From an uncultured Clostridia bacterium (GTDB lineage: Bacteria; Bacillota; Clostridia; UBA1381; UBA9506), in assembly GCA_944393605.1 (NCBI GenBank), contig CALYAO010000066.1, forward strand, positions 1 through 40,594: DNA of 40,594 bases, in the 5' to 3' direction. The notes beneath the pieces are model-generated. The model had not been told where the DNA came from. It made no database searches and was given only the letters and a program-made list of their open reading frames with translations. The position numbers were made by a program, and so were the translations under genes. Below, in pieces: positions 1-7,857 of this stretch. Within the stretch, counting starts at the first letter, position 1. The number at the start of each line of letters is the position of its first letter.

Positions 1-130
1 CACGCCATAACCATCGCCGCCGTAGCTGCGCGTTCCAAAGGCTTGCCCCGCGGGCGCACAGTCCGCCCCGCACCGCGCAAGACTAGGGAGGGGCCAAGAA
101 GCCAGGGCCGCGCACATGCAAGACAGATAA
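1..130. other. Left window edge, no assignable gene
   Basis: Short open frames run through this GC-rich stretch on both strands, but none has a ribosome binding site or a recognisable protein sequence. A minus-strand frame open from 117 to the edge has an ATG but no Shine-Dalgarno. The 3' or 5' end of a neighbouring gene may lie here, but it cannot be identified from this window. Confidence 0.3.
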
Positions 131-175
131 AAACAGGAACGGAAAAGCGATAAAACTGCTTTTCCGTTCCTGTTT
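131..175 (-). terminator. Intrinsic terminator after the secreted esterase gene
   Basis: Perfect 18-bp inverted repeat (131-148 and 158-175, 9-nt loop) beginning and ending in A/T runs. On the minus strand the stem is followed by TTTTT, which fits termination of the esterase gene ending at 327. The flanking A/T runs could also make it act on the plus strand. Confidence 0.85.
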
Positions 176-326
176 TTTTATATTCTTTTCATAGACCGCA
201 CTGGCTGCACCGCGATAGGCTGCGCTTTGCCGGCCACTTCGGCTTTTGGGAAGACTGGGATGTCACAGTGCCCCCATAGATGGCAACACGCCACATCTGT
301 CATGCAGCTGTCCTTCCTAAAAATAC

Positions 327-3086
327 CTATTGCAGCCCATTTCCGCTTTGCCCAAAGATATCCGCAATCTTCAAAACCACTTGTTCTCCAACCAGCTGAT
401 GATACTGCGACATATTGTGTTCCGCGTCACCTGCGTTTATCAGCTCGTGCGCTACCCCTTCTTCGGTCAGCTTGGCAGAAAATCTTTCATTGAATTCTTT
501 GGTAAAATCATTGTTTCCGACGAACAGATACAGCTTGAGCTGACTGTCCTGAATGCGTTGTGCATTTTTCTCCAGCAACGCATACGGATTCCAGCGATCC
601 AAAATAGACGTGCGTCCATCAAACACCTGCGCAAAATCAGACGACCAGCGGCCAATAAACTCCTCCGTCGTATAAACAGCCGCACCAAAGGTCACGGCAC
701 CAGCAAACAGATCGGGATGTTCAAACGCAATGCTGGTGGATCCAAAGCCGCCCATGGAGAATCCCGCAAGCATGCGGCCTTCTCTGGTAGGAATCGTGCG
801 GTAATGCGAGTCGATGTAAGGAAGCAATTCATTTAGGAAGGCAGTTCTCGGCTTGGAATAGGCGTCCAGCGTATCCATATACCAAGAATTATTGCCGCCG
901 TTGACACTGACAATGATCATAGGCTCCAAGGTTCCGTCCTCGATTGCCGCCTGTATGCTTTTTGCGATGGTATCAAACGGCTCGATACAGCTGCCGCCCC
1001 TGCCATGCATATAATACAGGACCGGATAACGTTTTTCCGGATTTGCCTCATAGTCGTCAGGCACCCAAACCAATGCATTGACATCAATGCCCATGGCCTC
1101 GCTGAAATAGGTAATATCCGTGATCCCTGCCCTGTTGAAGATCCGCTGCCACTTGGACGGGTCGGGGCTGCGGCTGATTTCCTCCTGATAGGCCGTCTTC
1201 AGAGGCCGAATCGCTTCCATATCATCAAAGACATACGCGTAAAAATACAGATCCTGGTACTGGAAGGGGTTGTCCAGCCCAAAGGTAAAGGCAAACTGGC
1301 TCATCTCCCCTTCTGTCATGGCCGCCGTTTGCAATCTCGCAGAAAGAAGCCTGCCCTCCCCATCCTTGAGGGCACCGATGACGGAGACCTTTTGATTGGA
1401 AAATTCTGGTATCAAGTTGTAACTTACAAGGACCTGGTTGTCCTCTGTAATGACAGCACTTTCCACATGCTCCTGCTCCACGTAGGTGACAGAAGGCTGC
1501 CAGTAATAGGTATCCGAGTTGTTATTCCCCAGCGCATTGGCAACGAAATACAGCTTGTCCCCCGCATTCACTTCCAGATACTGGTCAGGGTACGAAAAAT
1601 AGGTATACTCCGTTGGAGAACTCGTCACCGTCTGCCAAAGGCTGTCGGTCGGATAGATCTGCGTCTTGGTCTCCCCTTGCTGCAGACGGATGGCGATGCC
1701 AATCCCATTGCCGGCAGAACTCCTTGTCAGCCGGTCATCGGCAGACCCGCTGACCCGAATCAGGCCCGAACGGGGCGCCGTAAACGTCAAGGCAGCATCT
1801 GCGGCCGTGGACAGGCCGCTGTTGACGATATCCAGCCGAAAGTTGCCGCCCGAACCGCTATACCGGTACCACCCGAGGCCAGCGTCCTCCGCACCATGCG
1901 GATAAAATTCCAGCGACATGGGCGAATAGGTCACATCCTGGATATCATCCAGGGAATCAGCCAGGGTCGCAGACTGATAGGACCAAATCGGATAGTCGGA
2001 CAAATTCTGCGCCTTGTGGGACCACACATAGGATTCCGCGTTGGGCGAGATGGGGTTCTCGCTGACATACACATCGGTAGAAGCCTGTGCCGTCACCTGG
2101 CCGTCCTGCATCAGGCTTGCCGTCACAACGACGGGCGCCTGCCGCTCATACCCGGCGGAGGTTCCGCCATTGTGGGTCACGTTGTTCCCAACGATGGAAA
2201 ACCTGCCCGCATTGTCCACCGGGAATAAAACGGACGGATCCGAAGAAGAGTACTCAACCGTCCCCGCAGCGCCGTCCACCAACGTGGCCGGGATGTCCAC
2301 AAAATTCTGGTCCGCATAGGCAGGGTCTGTATAATACGCCGCATAGTACTCCGCCTGGTCAAACGCGATGGGTTCGATATAGCGCACCGTATATTGGGTG
2401 ATGGCAAATTCGTCCCCCGCACTGTTTTCATTGGCATTAAAAATCAGGCACAGCTTTTCCCCCTTGGACACGGACGCATAGATCCCTGTAAATTCGTTGT
2501 ACTCCGTCCCGCCGCCCGAGGTCCAGTTTGGCAGCAGCTGCCAGCCGGATTGGGGATACACCTGCTGCACACGCCGGTTGTCCGCACTGTATTTCACGAT
2601 CTGGAACTGCACGCCATTGCTTTGTGAACTCTGCGGGCCGCGGATTTCCATGGCCAACTGCACATAGCCGGATTCGGGCGCCACAAAGGTCGCCACCGGG
2701 TCAAAGCCCACCCGGGTAAACCCCGCCCAGCACCAGTTTGCCCCAATGGAGCCCTGGGCCGAGCGCAGATTGACCAAGCCGCTTCCTTCATCCGACCACT
2801 CGTTGCTCCACACCTTGGCATTGGGCCACGCTGTATTGGATAGGCCAAAATAGCGGTACTGAACAAATTGGTCGCCTCCAGCCGCATCCTGGCGATAGCC
2901 GCTGGACGTGTCAGCGGACTCCAGGTACTCATAGAACCAGGCCCCAGAAGTGCCACCCTGGGTGCCGCTCAGCTCCGCCACATAGTCATACACATCCCCC
3001 ACTTCGGCACACACCGGCAAACAAACGAGGGGCATTGCCATGACAACGGCCAACACCAGCATCAACATTTTTTTACGAGGTTTCAT
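327..3086 (-). CDS. Secreted multidomain esterase (esterase D / feruloyl esterase-like, PF00756 type)
   Basis: Predicted extracellular serine hydrolase of 919 residues. A signal peptide (basic MKPRKK, hydrophobic core, cleavage near VCA at about 27) leads into roughly 600 residues of beta-rich sequence of Ig/carbohydrate-binding appearance. The C-terminal alpha/beta hydrolase domain spans about 655-915. It carries GFSMGG (nucleophile Ser777), a likely Asp860 (GNNDF) and His890 (AEHNM), and the oxyanion-region HGRGG. The family removes acyl or feruloyl groups from plant polysaccharides or acts on related esters; the substrate here is unknown. The start at 3086 is chosen because GAGGAGGG precedes it and the signal peptide begins there; the longer frame to 3143 would run into the promoter. 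It is a single-gene unit. No dockerin, sortase motif or SLH domain is evident. Confidence 0.82.
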   Translation of the reverse strand: MKPRKKMLMLVLAVVMAMPLVCLPVCAEVGDVYDYVAELSGTQGGTSGAWFYEYLESADTSSGYRQDAAGGDQFVQYRYFGLSNTAWPNAKVWSNEWSDEGSGLVNLRSAQGSIGANWCWAGFTRVGFDPVATFVAPESGYVQLAMEIRGPQSSQSNGVQFQIVKYSADNRRVQQVYPQSGWQLLPNWTSGGGTEYNEFTGIYASVSKGEKLCLIFNANENSAGDEFAITQYTVRYIEPIAFDQAEYYAAYYTDPAYADQNFVDIPATLVDGAAGTVEYSSSDPSVLFPVDNAGRFSIVGNNVTHNGGTSAGYERQAPVVVTASLMQDGQVTAQASTDVYVSENPISPNAESYVWSHKAQNLSDYPIWSYQSATLADSLDDIQDVTYSPMSLEFYPHGAEDAGLGWYRYSGSGGNFRLDIVNSGLSTAADAALTFTAPRSGLIRVSGSADDRLTRSSAGNGIGIAIRLQQGETKTQIYPTDSLWQTVTSSPTEYTYFSYPDQYLEVNAGDKLYFVANALGNNNSDTYYWQPSVTYVEQEHVESAVITEDNQVLVSYNLIPEFSNQKVSVIGALKDGEGRLLSARLQTAAMTEGEMSQFAFTFGLDNPFQYQDLYFYAYVFDDMEAIRPLKTAYQEEISRSPDPSKWQRIFNRAGITDITYFSEAMGIDVNALVWVPDDYEANPEKRYPVLYYMHGRGGSCIEPFDTIAKSIQAAIEDGTLEPMIIVSVNGGNNSWYMDTLDAYSKPRTAFLNELLPYIDSHYRTIPTREGRMLAGFSMGGFGSTSIAFEHPDLFAGAVTFGAAVYTTEEFIGRWSSDFAQVFDGRTSILDRWNPYALLEKNAQRIQDSQLKLYLFVGNNDFTKEFNERFSAKLTEEGVAHELINAGDAEHNMSQYHQLVGEQVVLKIADIFGQSGNGLQ

Positions 3087-3120
3087 GCACTCCCTCCTCT
3101 TTTTATATCTCTTTGTATCT

Positions 3121-3150
3121 ATTATAATATGATGTTGTGCCATTTGTCAA
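3121..3150 (-). promoter_or_regulatory. Sigma-A type promoter of the esterase gene
   Basis: Minus strand reads TTGACA (3150-3145), an 18-bp spacer and TATAAT (3126-3121), both consensus hexamers, about 35 bp before the start codon. A 6-bp inverted repeat CATGCC-TTT-GGCATG (3160-3174) sits just upstream of the -35 and could be a regulator site. Confidence 0.8.
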
Positions 3151-3490
3151 TTGCCAGACCATGCCTTTGGCATGCAGCGGCCTTTGTGTTTCGCGCATTC
3201 ATTTTCCACAATATTCCATCACCATCCAATGCAAAGCGCCTTTCTACATTGGTCACGTATTGCATCCCGCTAGTGTTCCCATATTGTGCCATCTGTTCTT
3301 GTCCGCGTTAAGACATGCAAGACCGTTCCGATATCGCTGTCTCTGCCCACAATCTCTGGCGGACAGACCACTTGGCCGAGATTCTCTCCTCTTTTGGCTT
3401 GCGCCATCCTGGAATCCTTTCTATACAACCGCTTCCCCATATGCTATACCAATCGTCTCTTGTATGATCCGCGGCAGATCTATTGCGAGC
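3151..3490. other. Intergenic stretch without a supported gene
   Basis: About 340 bases between the esterase promoter and the next terminator. Short frames exist on both strands but lack ribosome binding sites and protein-like composition. Apart from the inverted repeat at 3160-3174 I see nothing in it. Confidence 0.5.
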
Positions 3491-3518
3491 TAAAAACCGG
3501 GGCTCGGCGGCCCCGGTT
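3491..3518 (-). terminator. Intrinsic terminator of the MBL-like gene
   Basis: On the minus strand AACCGGGGC, a 6-nt loop, GCCCCGGTT and a T run follow 15 bases after the stop codon of the gene ending at 3533. Confidence 0.85.
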
Positions 3519-3532
3519 GGTCTGATATCGAT

Positions 3533-4336
3533 CTATGCAAAGAAGAAGCCTGCCGTCATGTCCAGATAATTTTGGCCGCTATACTGCGGATACTGCCTGC
3601 CGACTTCCGCTTTGAATGCACTGGCATCCTTGCAGCCTGCCGCAATCTGTTTCAAATTTTCCAGATATGCAATCTTTGTCTCGGCATCCTTCAAATCTTC
3701 GGGGGTATAGTGCGAGGTCAGGATCAAATCATATCCCTTTTCAATATAGCCACGCAGCTCTGCAATCATCGCATCGGCATGCTGGCTGCCCGCTACGATG
3801 GAGTGGCAGTCATGCCCAAGCATATGCGTATAAACGGCGTTGATTTCAGGAATTTCGACATCAAAGGCTTCCTGTGTCTGTTTTATGACAAAATCCATCC
3901 CGCCGATTGTCACCTTGCCTTCGCCAATCACATTGGTAATTTTATGGATGGTATTGTCAAAGGTTGCTCCAAATGCACCCGTAAACTGATCAATCAGCGC
4001 CCTTCCGCCGCCGTTTTCCGAATAATCAATGGCATTCTGCGTTGCATACTTTGGAACGTCGGGCAGGAAAGATGCGCCAGCGCCATGATATGCAATCAGC
4101 ATGCCCTCGACCGTGACATCTTTCAAATATTCCGCAAGCTCTTTGATGTTATCAAAAAAACAGGGAGATTCTATGATGACCGCCTTGCCGTTTTTTTCAA
4201 CAATAAACACTTCATCGTCTATGCCATCATTGGTCTTATATGCGTGCAGCTTGATCGCACCGCAATCGTAAATGTTCATTTCTCCTTTTGCAAGTGTAAC
4301 CGTCTGAAAGGTGTTCTTATTCATATTCCGTTTCAT
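3533..4336 (-). CDS. Metallo-beta-lactamase-fold-like protein with a degenerate metal motif
   Basis: A 267-residue cytosolic protein with the overall look of an MBL-fold hydrolase: N-terminal strands ending in VFIVEKNGKAVIIESPCFFDN, later a LGHDCHS segment and a C-terminal TSHYTPED. The usual HxHxDH metal motif is not intact; the expected place reads AYHGAGASF, with one histidine. It may therefore bind one metal, use another chemistry, or have lost catalysis. The start at 4336 has AGGAGG eight bases upstream; a second ATG at 4324 is possible. It is transcribed divergently from an HxlR regulator, a common pairing of a target gene with its redox- or aldehyde-responsive repressor. Function beyond the fold is not inferred. 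Confidence 0.55.
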   Translation of the reverse strand: MKRNMNKNTFQTVTLAKGEMNIYDCGAIKLHAYKTNDGIDDEVFIVEKNGKAVIIESPCFFDNIKELAEYLKDVTVEGMLIAYHGAGASFLPDVPKYATQNAIDYSENGGGRALIDQFTGAFGATFDNTIHKITNVIGEGKVTIGGMDFVIKQTQEAFDVEIPEINAVYTHMLGHDCHSIVAGSQHADAMIAELRGYIEKGYDLILTSHYTPEDLKDAETKIAYLENLKQIAAGCKDASAFKAEVGRQYPQYSGQNYLDMTAGFFFA

Positions 4337-4406
4337 TCTGAATACCTCCTATGCGTCGTTTCTGTTTTCAGCTTTGGAACGGCCGTTCTCCGTAGCTCTT
4401 GATTCC

Positions 4407-4435
4407 ATTATACGCAGAGCCGCCACCCCTGTAAA
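4407..4435 (-). promoter_or_regulatory. Promoter of the MBL-like gene
   Basis: Minus strand reads TTTACA (4435-4430), a 17-bp spacer and TATAAT (4412-4407). The untranslated leader would be about 65 bases. Confidence 0.75.
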
Positions 4436-4458
4436 GTACGCACTTTTTTGTGGCGTAG
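4436..4458. promoter_or_regulatory. Imperfect inverted repeat abutting the -35, candidate HxlR operator
   Basis: GTACGCAC (4436-4443), six T residues and GTGGCGTAG (4450-4458) form an inverted repeat with one unpaired base, directly next to the -35 of the divergent gene. HxlR-family dimers bind inverted repeats of about this size. Assignment to this regulator is inference. Confidence 0.4.
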
Positions 4459-4467
4459 TTTCCTGCA

Positions 4468-4503
4468 AGAAACCATTGGACGGTTACCAAACAGAAACCA
4501 TTG
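4468..4503. repeat. Direct repeat AGAAACCATTG in the divergent intergenic region
   Basis: AGAAACCATTG occurs exactly at 4468-4478 and again at 4493-4503, a 25-bp period, with GGTTACC between. The copies lie between the two divergent promoters and could be a second regulator site. Confidence 0.4.
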
Positions 4504-4576
4504 CGCCGTGAGGCCTTTTCCAAGCACAACCCACAAAGCAAAAAAAATTCATATTTTTCCTTACCCACCATAAGCA

Positions 4577-4605
4577 TTGACTCAAAAAGGGATATATGGT
4601 ATCAT
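4577..4605 (+). promoter_or_regulatory. Promoter of the HxlR regulator gene
   Basis: TTGACT (4577-4582), a 17-bp spacer and TATCAT (4600-4605), about 45 bp upstream of the start codon. Confidence 0.7.
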
Positions 4606-4648
4606 TGGAATATAAGGATCGAATCGAAACCAAAGGGAGGATATGGAT

Positions 4649-4984
4649 ATGAAAGCACAAAATAGCGCAAGGGAATTGCCAGCCTGCCCCGTAGAAACAA
4701 CATTAATGTTGATTGGTGATAAGTGGAAGGTCTTGATTTTGCGCGATTTAATGCCGGGGACCAAACGGTTTGGGGAGTTAAAAAAGTCCATTGGCAGCGT
4801 ATCCCAAAAGGTCCTCACGGCACAGCTGCGCGATATGGAAGAAAGCGGTCTTATCAGCCGAAAGGTGTATGCAGAAGTGCCGCCAAGGGTGGAATACTCT
4901 CTGACAGAGCTGGGACAAAGTTTAAAGCCAATCCTGGATAGCATGCGAAATTGGGGCGAGGGATATCAGGCATCCCTGCAATAA
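4649..4984 (+). CDS. HxlR-family winged-helix transcriptional regulator
   Basis: A 111-residue DNA-binding protein with the family pattern CPVETTLMLIGDKWK near the N-terminus, then LRDL, FGELKKSI, VLTAQLRDMEESGLI and YSLTELG. Cys13 aligns with the conserved N-terminal cysteine that senses electrophiles or oxidants in YodB/HypR-type members. ATG 4649 is preferred over ATG 4643 because GGAGG ends at 4640, giving eight bases rather than two. It is transcribed divergently from the MBL-like gene and probably controls it and itself. Confidence 0.88.
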   Translation: MKAQNSARELPACPVETTLMLIGDKWKVLILRDLMPGTKRFGELKKSIGSVSQKVLTAQLRDMEESGLISRKVYAEVPPRVEYSLTELGQSLKPILDSMRNWGEGYQASLQ

Positions 4985-5027
4985 AAACGGACATCCGTGC
5001 CATAAAGGCATGGATGTCCGTTTTTTC
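4984..5027. terminator. Bidirectional terminator between hxlR and guaA
   Basis: A stem of about 18 bp (AAAACGGACATCC... paired with ...GGATGTCCGTTTT, loop ATAAA) with T runs on both strands. It serves the plus-strand regulator gene and the minus-strand guaA ending at 5069. Confidence 0.9.
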
Positions 5028-5068
5028 ATCTCACAATTACAGGTTAAGCCATCTTCCAGCGCTTTTGC

Positions 5069-6376
5069 TTACTCCCACTCAATGGTTCCCGTCGGCTTGG
5101 GTGTGAGATCATAGCAAACACGGTTGACGCCTTTGACCTCATGGATGATCCGGTTGGTGATTTTCTGCAGCACGGACCAATCCAGGGGCTCAATGCTTGC
5201 CGTCATGGCATCCACCGTGTTGACGGCGCGGATAATCACCGGATACTCAAAGCAGCGGGCATTGTCCCGCACGCCCACCGACTGAAAATCGGGCACAATG
5301 GTGAAATACTGCCAAACCTTCTTGTCCAGCCCTGCCAGCCGGAATTCCTCCCGCAGGATGGCATCCGACTCCCGGACCGCCTCCAGCCGCTCCCGCGTGA
5401 TGGCACCCAAACAGCGGACACCCAGCCCCGGGCCGGGGAACGGCTGCCGGAATACCATTTCGTCTGGCAGTCCCAGCGCCAGGCCGCACGCACGTACTTC
5501 ATCCTTAAACAGCTGGTACAGCGGCTCCACCAGTTCAAACTGCATATCCTCCGGCAAGCCACCCACGTTGTGATGAGATTTTACCATTTTGGCCGTCTTG
5601 GTGCCGCTCTCTACGATATCGGGATAGATGGTGCCCTGTGCCAAGAAGTCAATGCCTTCCAATTTGCGGGCCTCTTCCTCAAACACCCGGATAAACTCCG
5701 CCCCAATGATCTTGCGCTTCTGTTCGGGGTCCTTGACGCCCGCCAACTTGCCCAAGAACCGGTCCGAAGCATCCACATAGATCAGGTTGGCATTCATCTG
5801 GTTGCGGAATACCTCCACAACCTGCTCGGGTTCCCCCTTGCGCAGCAGGCCATGGTTGACATGCACACACGTCAGGTTGCTGCCGATGGCCTTGAGCAGA
5901 AGTGCCGCCACCACCGAGGAATCCACACCGCCCGACAGCGCCAGCAGCACCTTTTTGTCCCCCACCTGTGCACGCACCCGCTCCACCTGGTCCGCGATGA
6001 AATTGGTCATGTTCCAGTTGGCCTCCGCACCGCAGGTTTCAAAGACAAAGGGCCGCAAAAGCGCCTTCATCTCCTCTTCGGATGCGGGCCAAGCATCCAG
6101 CTTGTGATCCGTCTTGGCAGCGGGATGGTCCACCGCCAGCACGGGGTACCCCGCAGCATACACCGCATCCGCCACCGTGATGGTCTCGCCGTCCACCACG
6201 TTGTTGGGGCCGCCGTTTACCACAATCCCCTTCACGCCCGGCAATGCGCGCAGCGCCTCTACGGTGATGTCATGCGGGTATATCTCGCTGTATACCCCCA
6301 GCGCACGGACCGCACGCGCCACAACGGTATTCTGTTCACTGCCCAAATCCAAAATCACAATCATATCCTGCTTCAA
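5069..6376 (-). CDS. guaA: GMP synthase with truncated glutaminase domain
   Basis: Converts XMP to GMP with ATP and ammonia. The ATP-pyrophosphatase and dimerisation domains look complete: PP-loop SGGVDSS at 148-154, then GTIYPDIVESG, FPGPGLGVRCLG, and the family C-terminus KPTGTIEWE. At 435 residues it is about 80 shorter than usual GuaA (about 510-525). The loss falls inside the N-terminal class I amidotransferase domain: it begins normally (VILDLGSEQN, VNGGP at 53-57) but reads YPVLAVDHPAAK where GICYGMQ with the catalytic Cys is expected, then jumps to FVFETCGAEANW. The Cys and the downstream His/Glu pair are absent, so it should be ammonia-dependent or need a partner glutaminase. The start is TTG, with AGGAG ten bases upstream. 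The reading frame is intact, so this is not a simple frameshift. Confidence 0.9.
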   Translation of the reverse strand: MKQDMIVILDLGSEQNTVVARAVRALGVYSEIYPHDITVEALRALPGVKGIVVNGGPNNVVDGETITVADAVYAAGYPVLAVDHPAAKTDHKLDAWPASEEEMKALLRPFVFETCGAEANWNMTNFIADQVERVRAQVGDKKVLLALSGGVDSSVVAALLLKAIGSNLTCVHVNHGLLRKGEPEQVVEVFRNQMNANLIYVDASDRFLGKLAGVKDPEQKRKIIGAEFIRVFEEEARKLEGIDFLAQGTIYPDIVESGTKTAKMVKSHHNVGGLPEDMQFELVEPLYQLFKDEVRACGLALGLPDEMVFRQPFPGPGLGVRCLGAITRERLEAVRESDAILREEFRLAGLDKKVWQYFTIVPDFQSVGVRDNARCFEYPVIIRAVNTVDAMTASIEPLDWSVLQKITNRIIHEVKGVNRVCYDLTPKPTGTIEWE

Positions 6377-6595
6377 CGTACCTTCACTCCTTTTCCAATA
6401 TTTGGTATATCCACGTGAGGCCGCCGGCCGCTGCCGCCATCCTCACATTGTTGTCCGCCAGTTGCCCACACCCATCATCCAAAAATGGCCACCGCTGCCT
6501 CTCACACACCGTCCGCCCACTATTCCCGGTCAGACACCCAAACGCCGCGCCCGGTTCCGCAGGCATTGCGGTTTGCGGCAGCGCAAGGCCGTGCC

Positions 6596-7195
6596 TCACA
6601 TAACCCCCTCTTCGACACAGCGAACCGTCGCCCCATTCCAATACCCCATATATACCTGGTTCCATGTGGGGTCCAGATTCAGCTGATACATCCGGAAGGT
6701 CACCCGGAAGTCCTTGGGCTGCCACTGTTCCTCATAGCTGTATTGATACCGCATGCCCAGCCGCCTCATGACCGCCCCGCTTTTGGGATTGTTGACATCA
6801 TGCGTCGCAGTCACAAACGGCAGGCCATCCCGTTTCACCTGCGACAGCACGGCGCGCCCTGCCTCGCTGACAAACCCGTTGCCCCAAAATGCACGGGCCA
6901 GCCCATAGCCAAAGTCATGGCCGTCTGTCGTCTCCACATGGATGTATCCAATGGGCACATCGTCCTCCCTGCGGCAGATCGCATAGCGATAGCCGACCGG
7001 GGCGCGGTATGCCTCTTGATACCGCTGCTGATAAAACGCCCGCGCCTCCTCCATCGATGTCAGGGGGAACCACGGCAGGAACGTATTGACCTCCGGATCC
7101 CGATGGATGGCATACAGCGCCGGCAGGTCCTGTTCGGTAAATCTGCGCAGCCGGAGCCGCTCCGTCGTAAGAGGCGGGGTGTTTTGCAGCGCCAT
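6596..7195 (-). CDS. GNAT N-acetyltransferase, RimJ/RimL type
   Basis: A 199-residue cytosolic acetyl-CoA-dependent transferase. Family marks are the opening LTTERLRLRRFTEQDLPALYAIHRDPEV, the acetyl-CoA-binding stretch GYGLARAFWGNGFVSEAG, and NNPKSGAVMRRLGMRY. The C-terminus (about 170-199) runs past the usual GNAT end. The start at 7195 is chosen because GGAGG lies nine bases before it; the upstream ATG at 7219 has none. The substrate is unknown (a protein N-terminus, an antibiotic or a small amine are all possible). It lies between guaA and a second GNAT on the same strand. Confidence 0.82.
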   Translation of the reverse strand: MALQNTPPLTTERLRLRRFTEQDLPALYAIHRDPEVNTFLPWFPLTSMEEARAFYQQRYQEAYRAPVGYRYAICRREDDVPIGYIHVETTDGHDFGYGLARAFWGNGFVSEAGRAVLSQVKRDGLPFVTATHDVNNPKSGAVMRRLGMRYQYSYEEQWQPKDFRVTFRMYQLNLDPTWNQVYMGYWNGATVRCVEEGVM

Positions 7196-7259
7196 GTTCC
7201 AGTTCCTCCCATTTTTCAAAATGAACCATATACCATGATATCATACCGGACAACCGCCG

Positions 7260-7739
7260 TCAATACGCCCATCCACATTCATTTTTAAAAGCCCCTCTGC
7301 CACTCTGCGTTTTCGTCCGTATCGTGTACCAAAGGAGAGCAGGATTTCCCAGCGCATCTCGCTCCCGTCTACCCTCCACCCGAAAGCCCATGCGCACATA
7401 GAAGCCCTTCGCAATGGAATTTTGCTCGTACACCGCCAGCGCATGGACCCCATGTTGCTTGATAGCGTAATGAGGCAGACGTCTGCTCGCTCCTTTCCCC
7501 TGCTCGGCAGGAGATACAAGCCACAGTTCCAAGGTTTGCCTCTCAACGCCTATCAGGGTTGCGTTTTCGGTTTCCGCAATCACCAGATATGCCATCTCTT
7601 CCTGCGGGCCGGCTTGTCGATATGCTTTCATCACGCTGCCCAGCAGAAAACAATACACCTTCCGGGCAGCACCATCCCGCACCGTCATCCATTCTTCCGC
7701 CAGGGGTGTCCCACTCTTCGCCACGCCCCTGCGTGTCAT
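7260..7739 (-). CDS. GNAT-like acetyltransferase with atypical N-terminus
   Basis: A 159-residue protein. The C-terminal half is recognisably GNAT: LELWLVSPAEQGKG (motif A, P-loop-like turn), then LAVYEQNSIAKGFYVRMGFRVEGRRERDALGNPALLWY, as in YjaB-like enzymes. The N-terminal half does not show the usual first strand and helices of the fold and is rich in Arg and Ala. The gene may be diverged, or a decayed copy joined to new upstream sequence. GAGAGG five bases before the ATG at 7739 supports this start. It lies 118 bp downstream of the aldolase gene and may be co-transcribed. Confidence 0.6.
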   Translation of the reverse strand: MTRRGVAKSGTPLAEEWMTVRDGAARKVYCFLLGSVMKAYRQAGPQEEMAYLVIAETENATLIGVERQTLELWLVSPAEQGKGASRRLPHYAIKQHGVHALAVYEQNSIAKGFYVRMGFRVEGRRERDALGNPALLWYTIRTKTQSGRGAFKNECGWAY

Positions 7740-7840
7740 ATGCACCTCTCTGCCGCGCGTCAAGTAGAGCCGCCAGCTGCCCCCACACCCGCCACCAGGC
7801 GCCGGCCGCCAACGGCTGCGAGCCGCCTTTTTGCGCTCCC

Positions 7841-7856
7841 TATTTCCCGGGAAATA
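7841..7856. repeat. 16-bp perfect palindrome after the aldolase stop codon
   Basis: TATTTCCCGGGAAATA is perfectly self-complementary and begins next to the aldolase stop codon. It has no loop and no following T run on the minus strand, so it is not a typical terminator. Its role is unknown. Confidence 0.5.
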
Positions 7857-7857
7857 T

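Noticed and set aside
1005-2228. Long plus-strand open frame opposite the esterase gene
   Set aside because: It lies antisense to a gene with signal peptide, catalytic motifs and promoter, lacks a ribosome binding site, and has a composition typical of reverse-frame translation.
3087-3143. Upstream extension of the esterase to the ATG at 3143
   Set aside because: It would put the start inside the promoter and in front of a signal peptide; the ATG at 3086 has a strong ribosome binding site.
5141-6418. 425-codon plus-strand open frame opposite guaA
   Set aside because: His/Arg/Gln-rich antisense translation of a conserved gene; no ribosome binding site and no recognisable domain.
6377-6725. 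Minus-strand open frame between GNAT and guaA as a possible small gene
   Set aside because: It overlaps the GNAT coding end in another frame, has no ribosome binding site, and encodes nothing recognisable. The interval probably holds only the guaA promoter, which I could not place.
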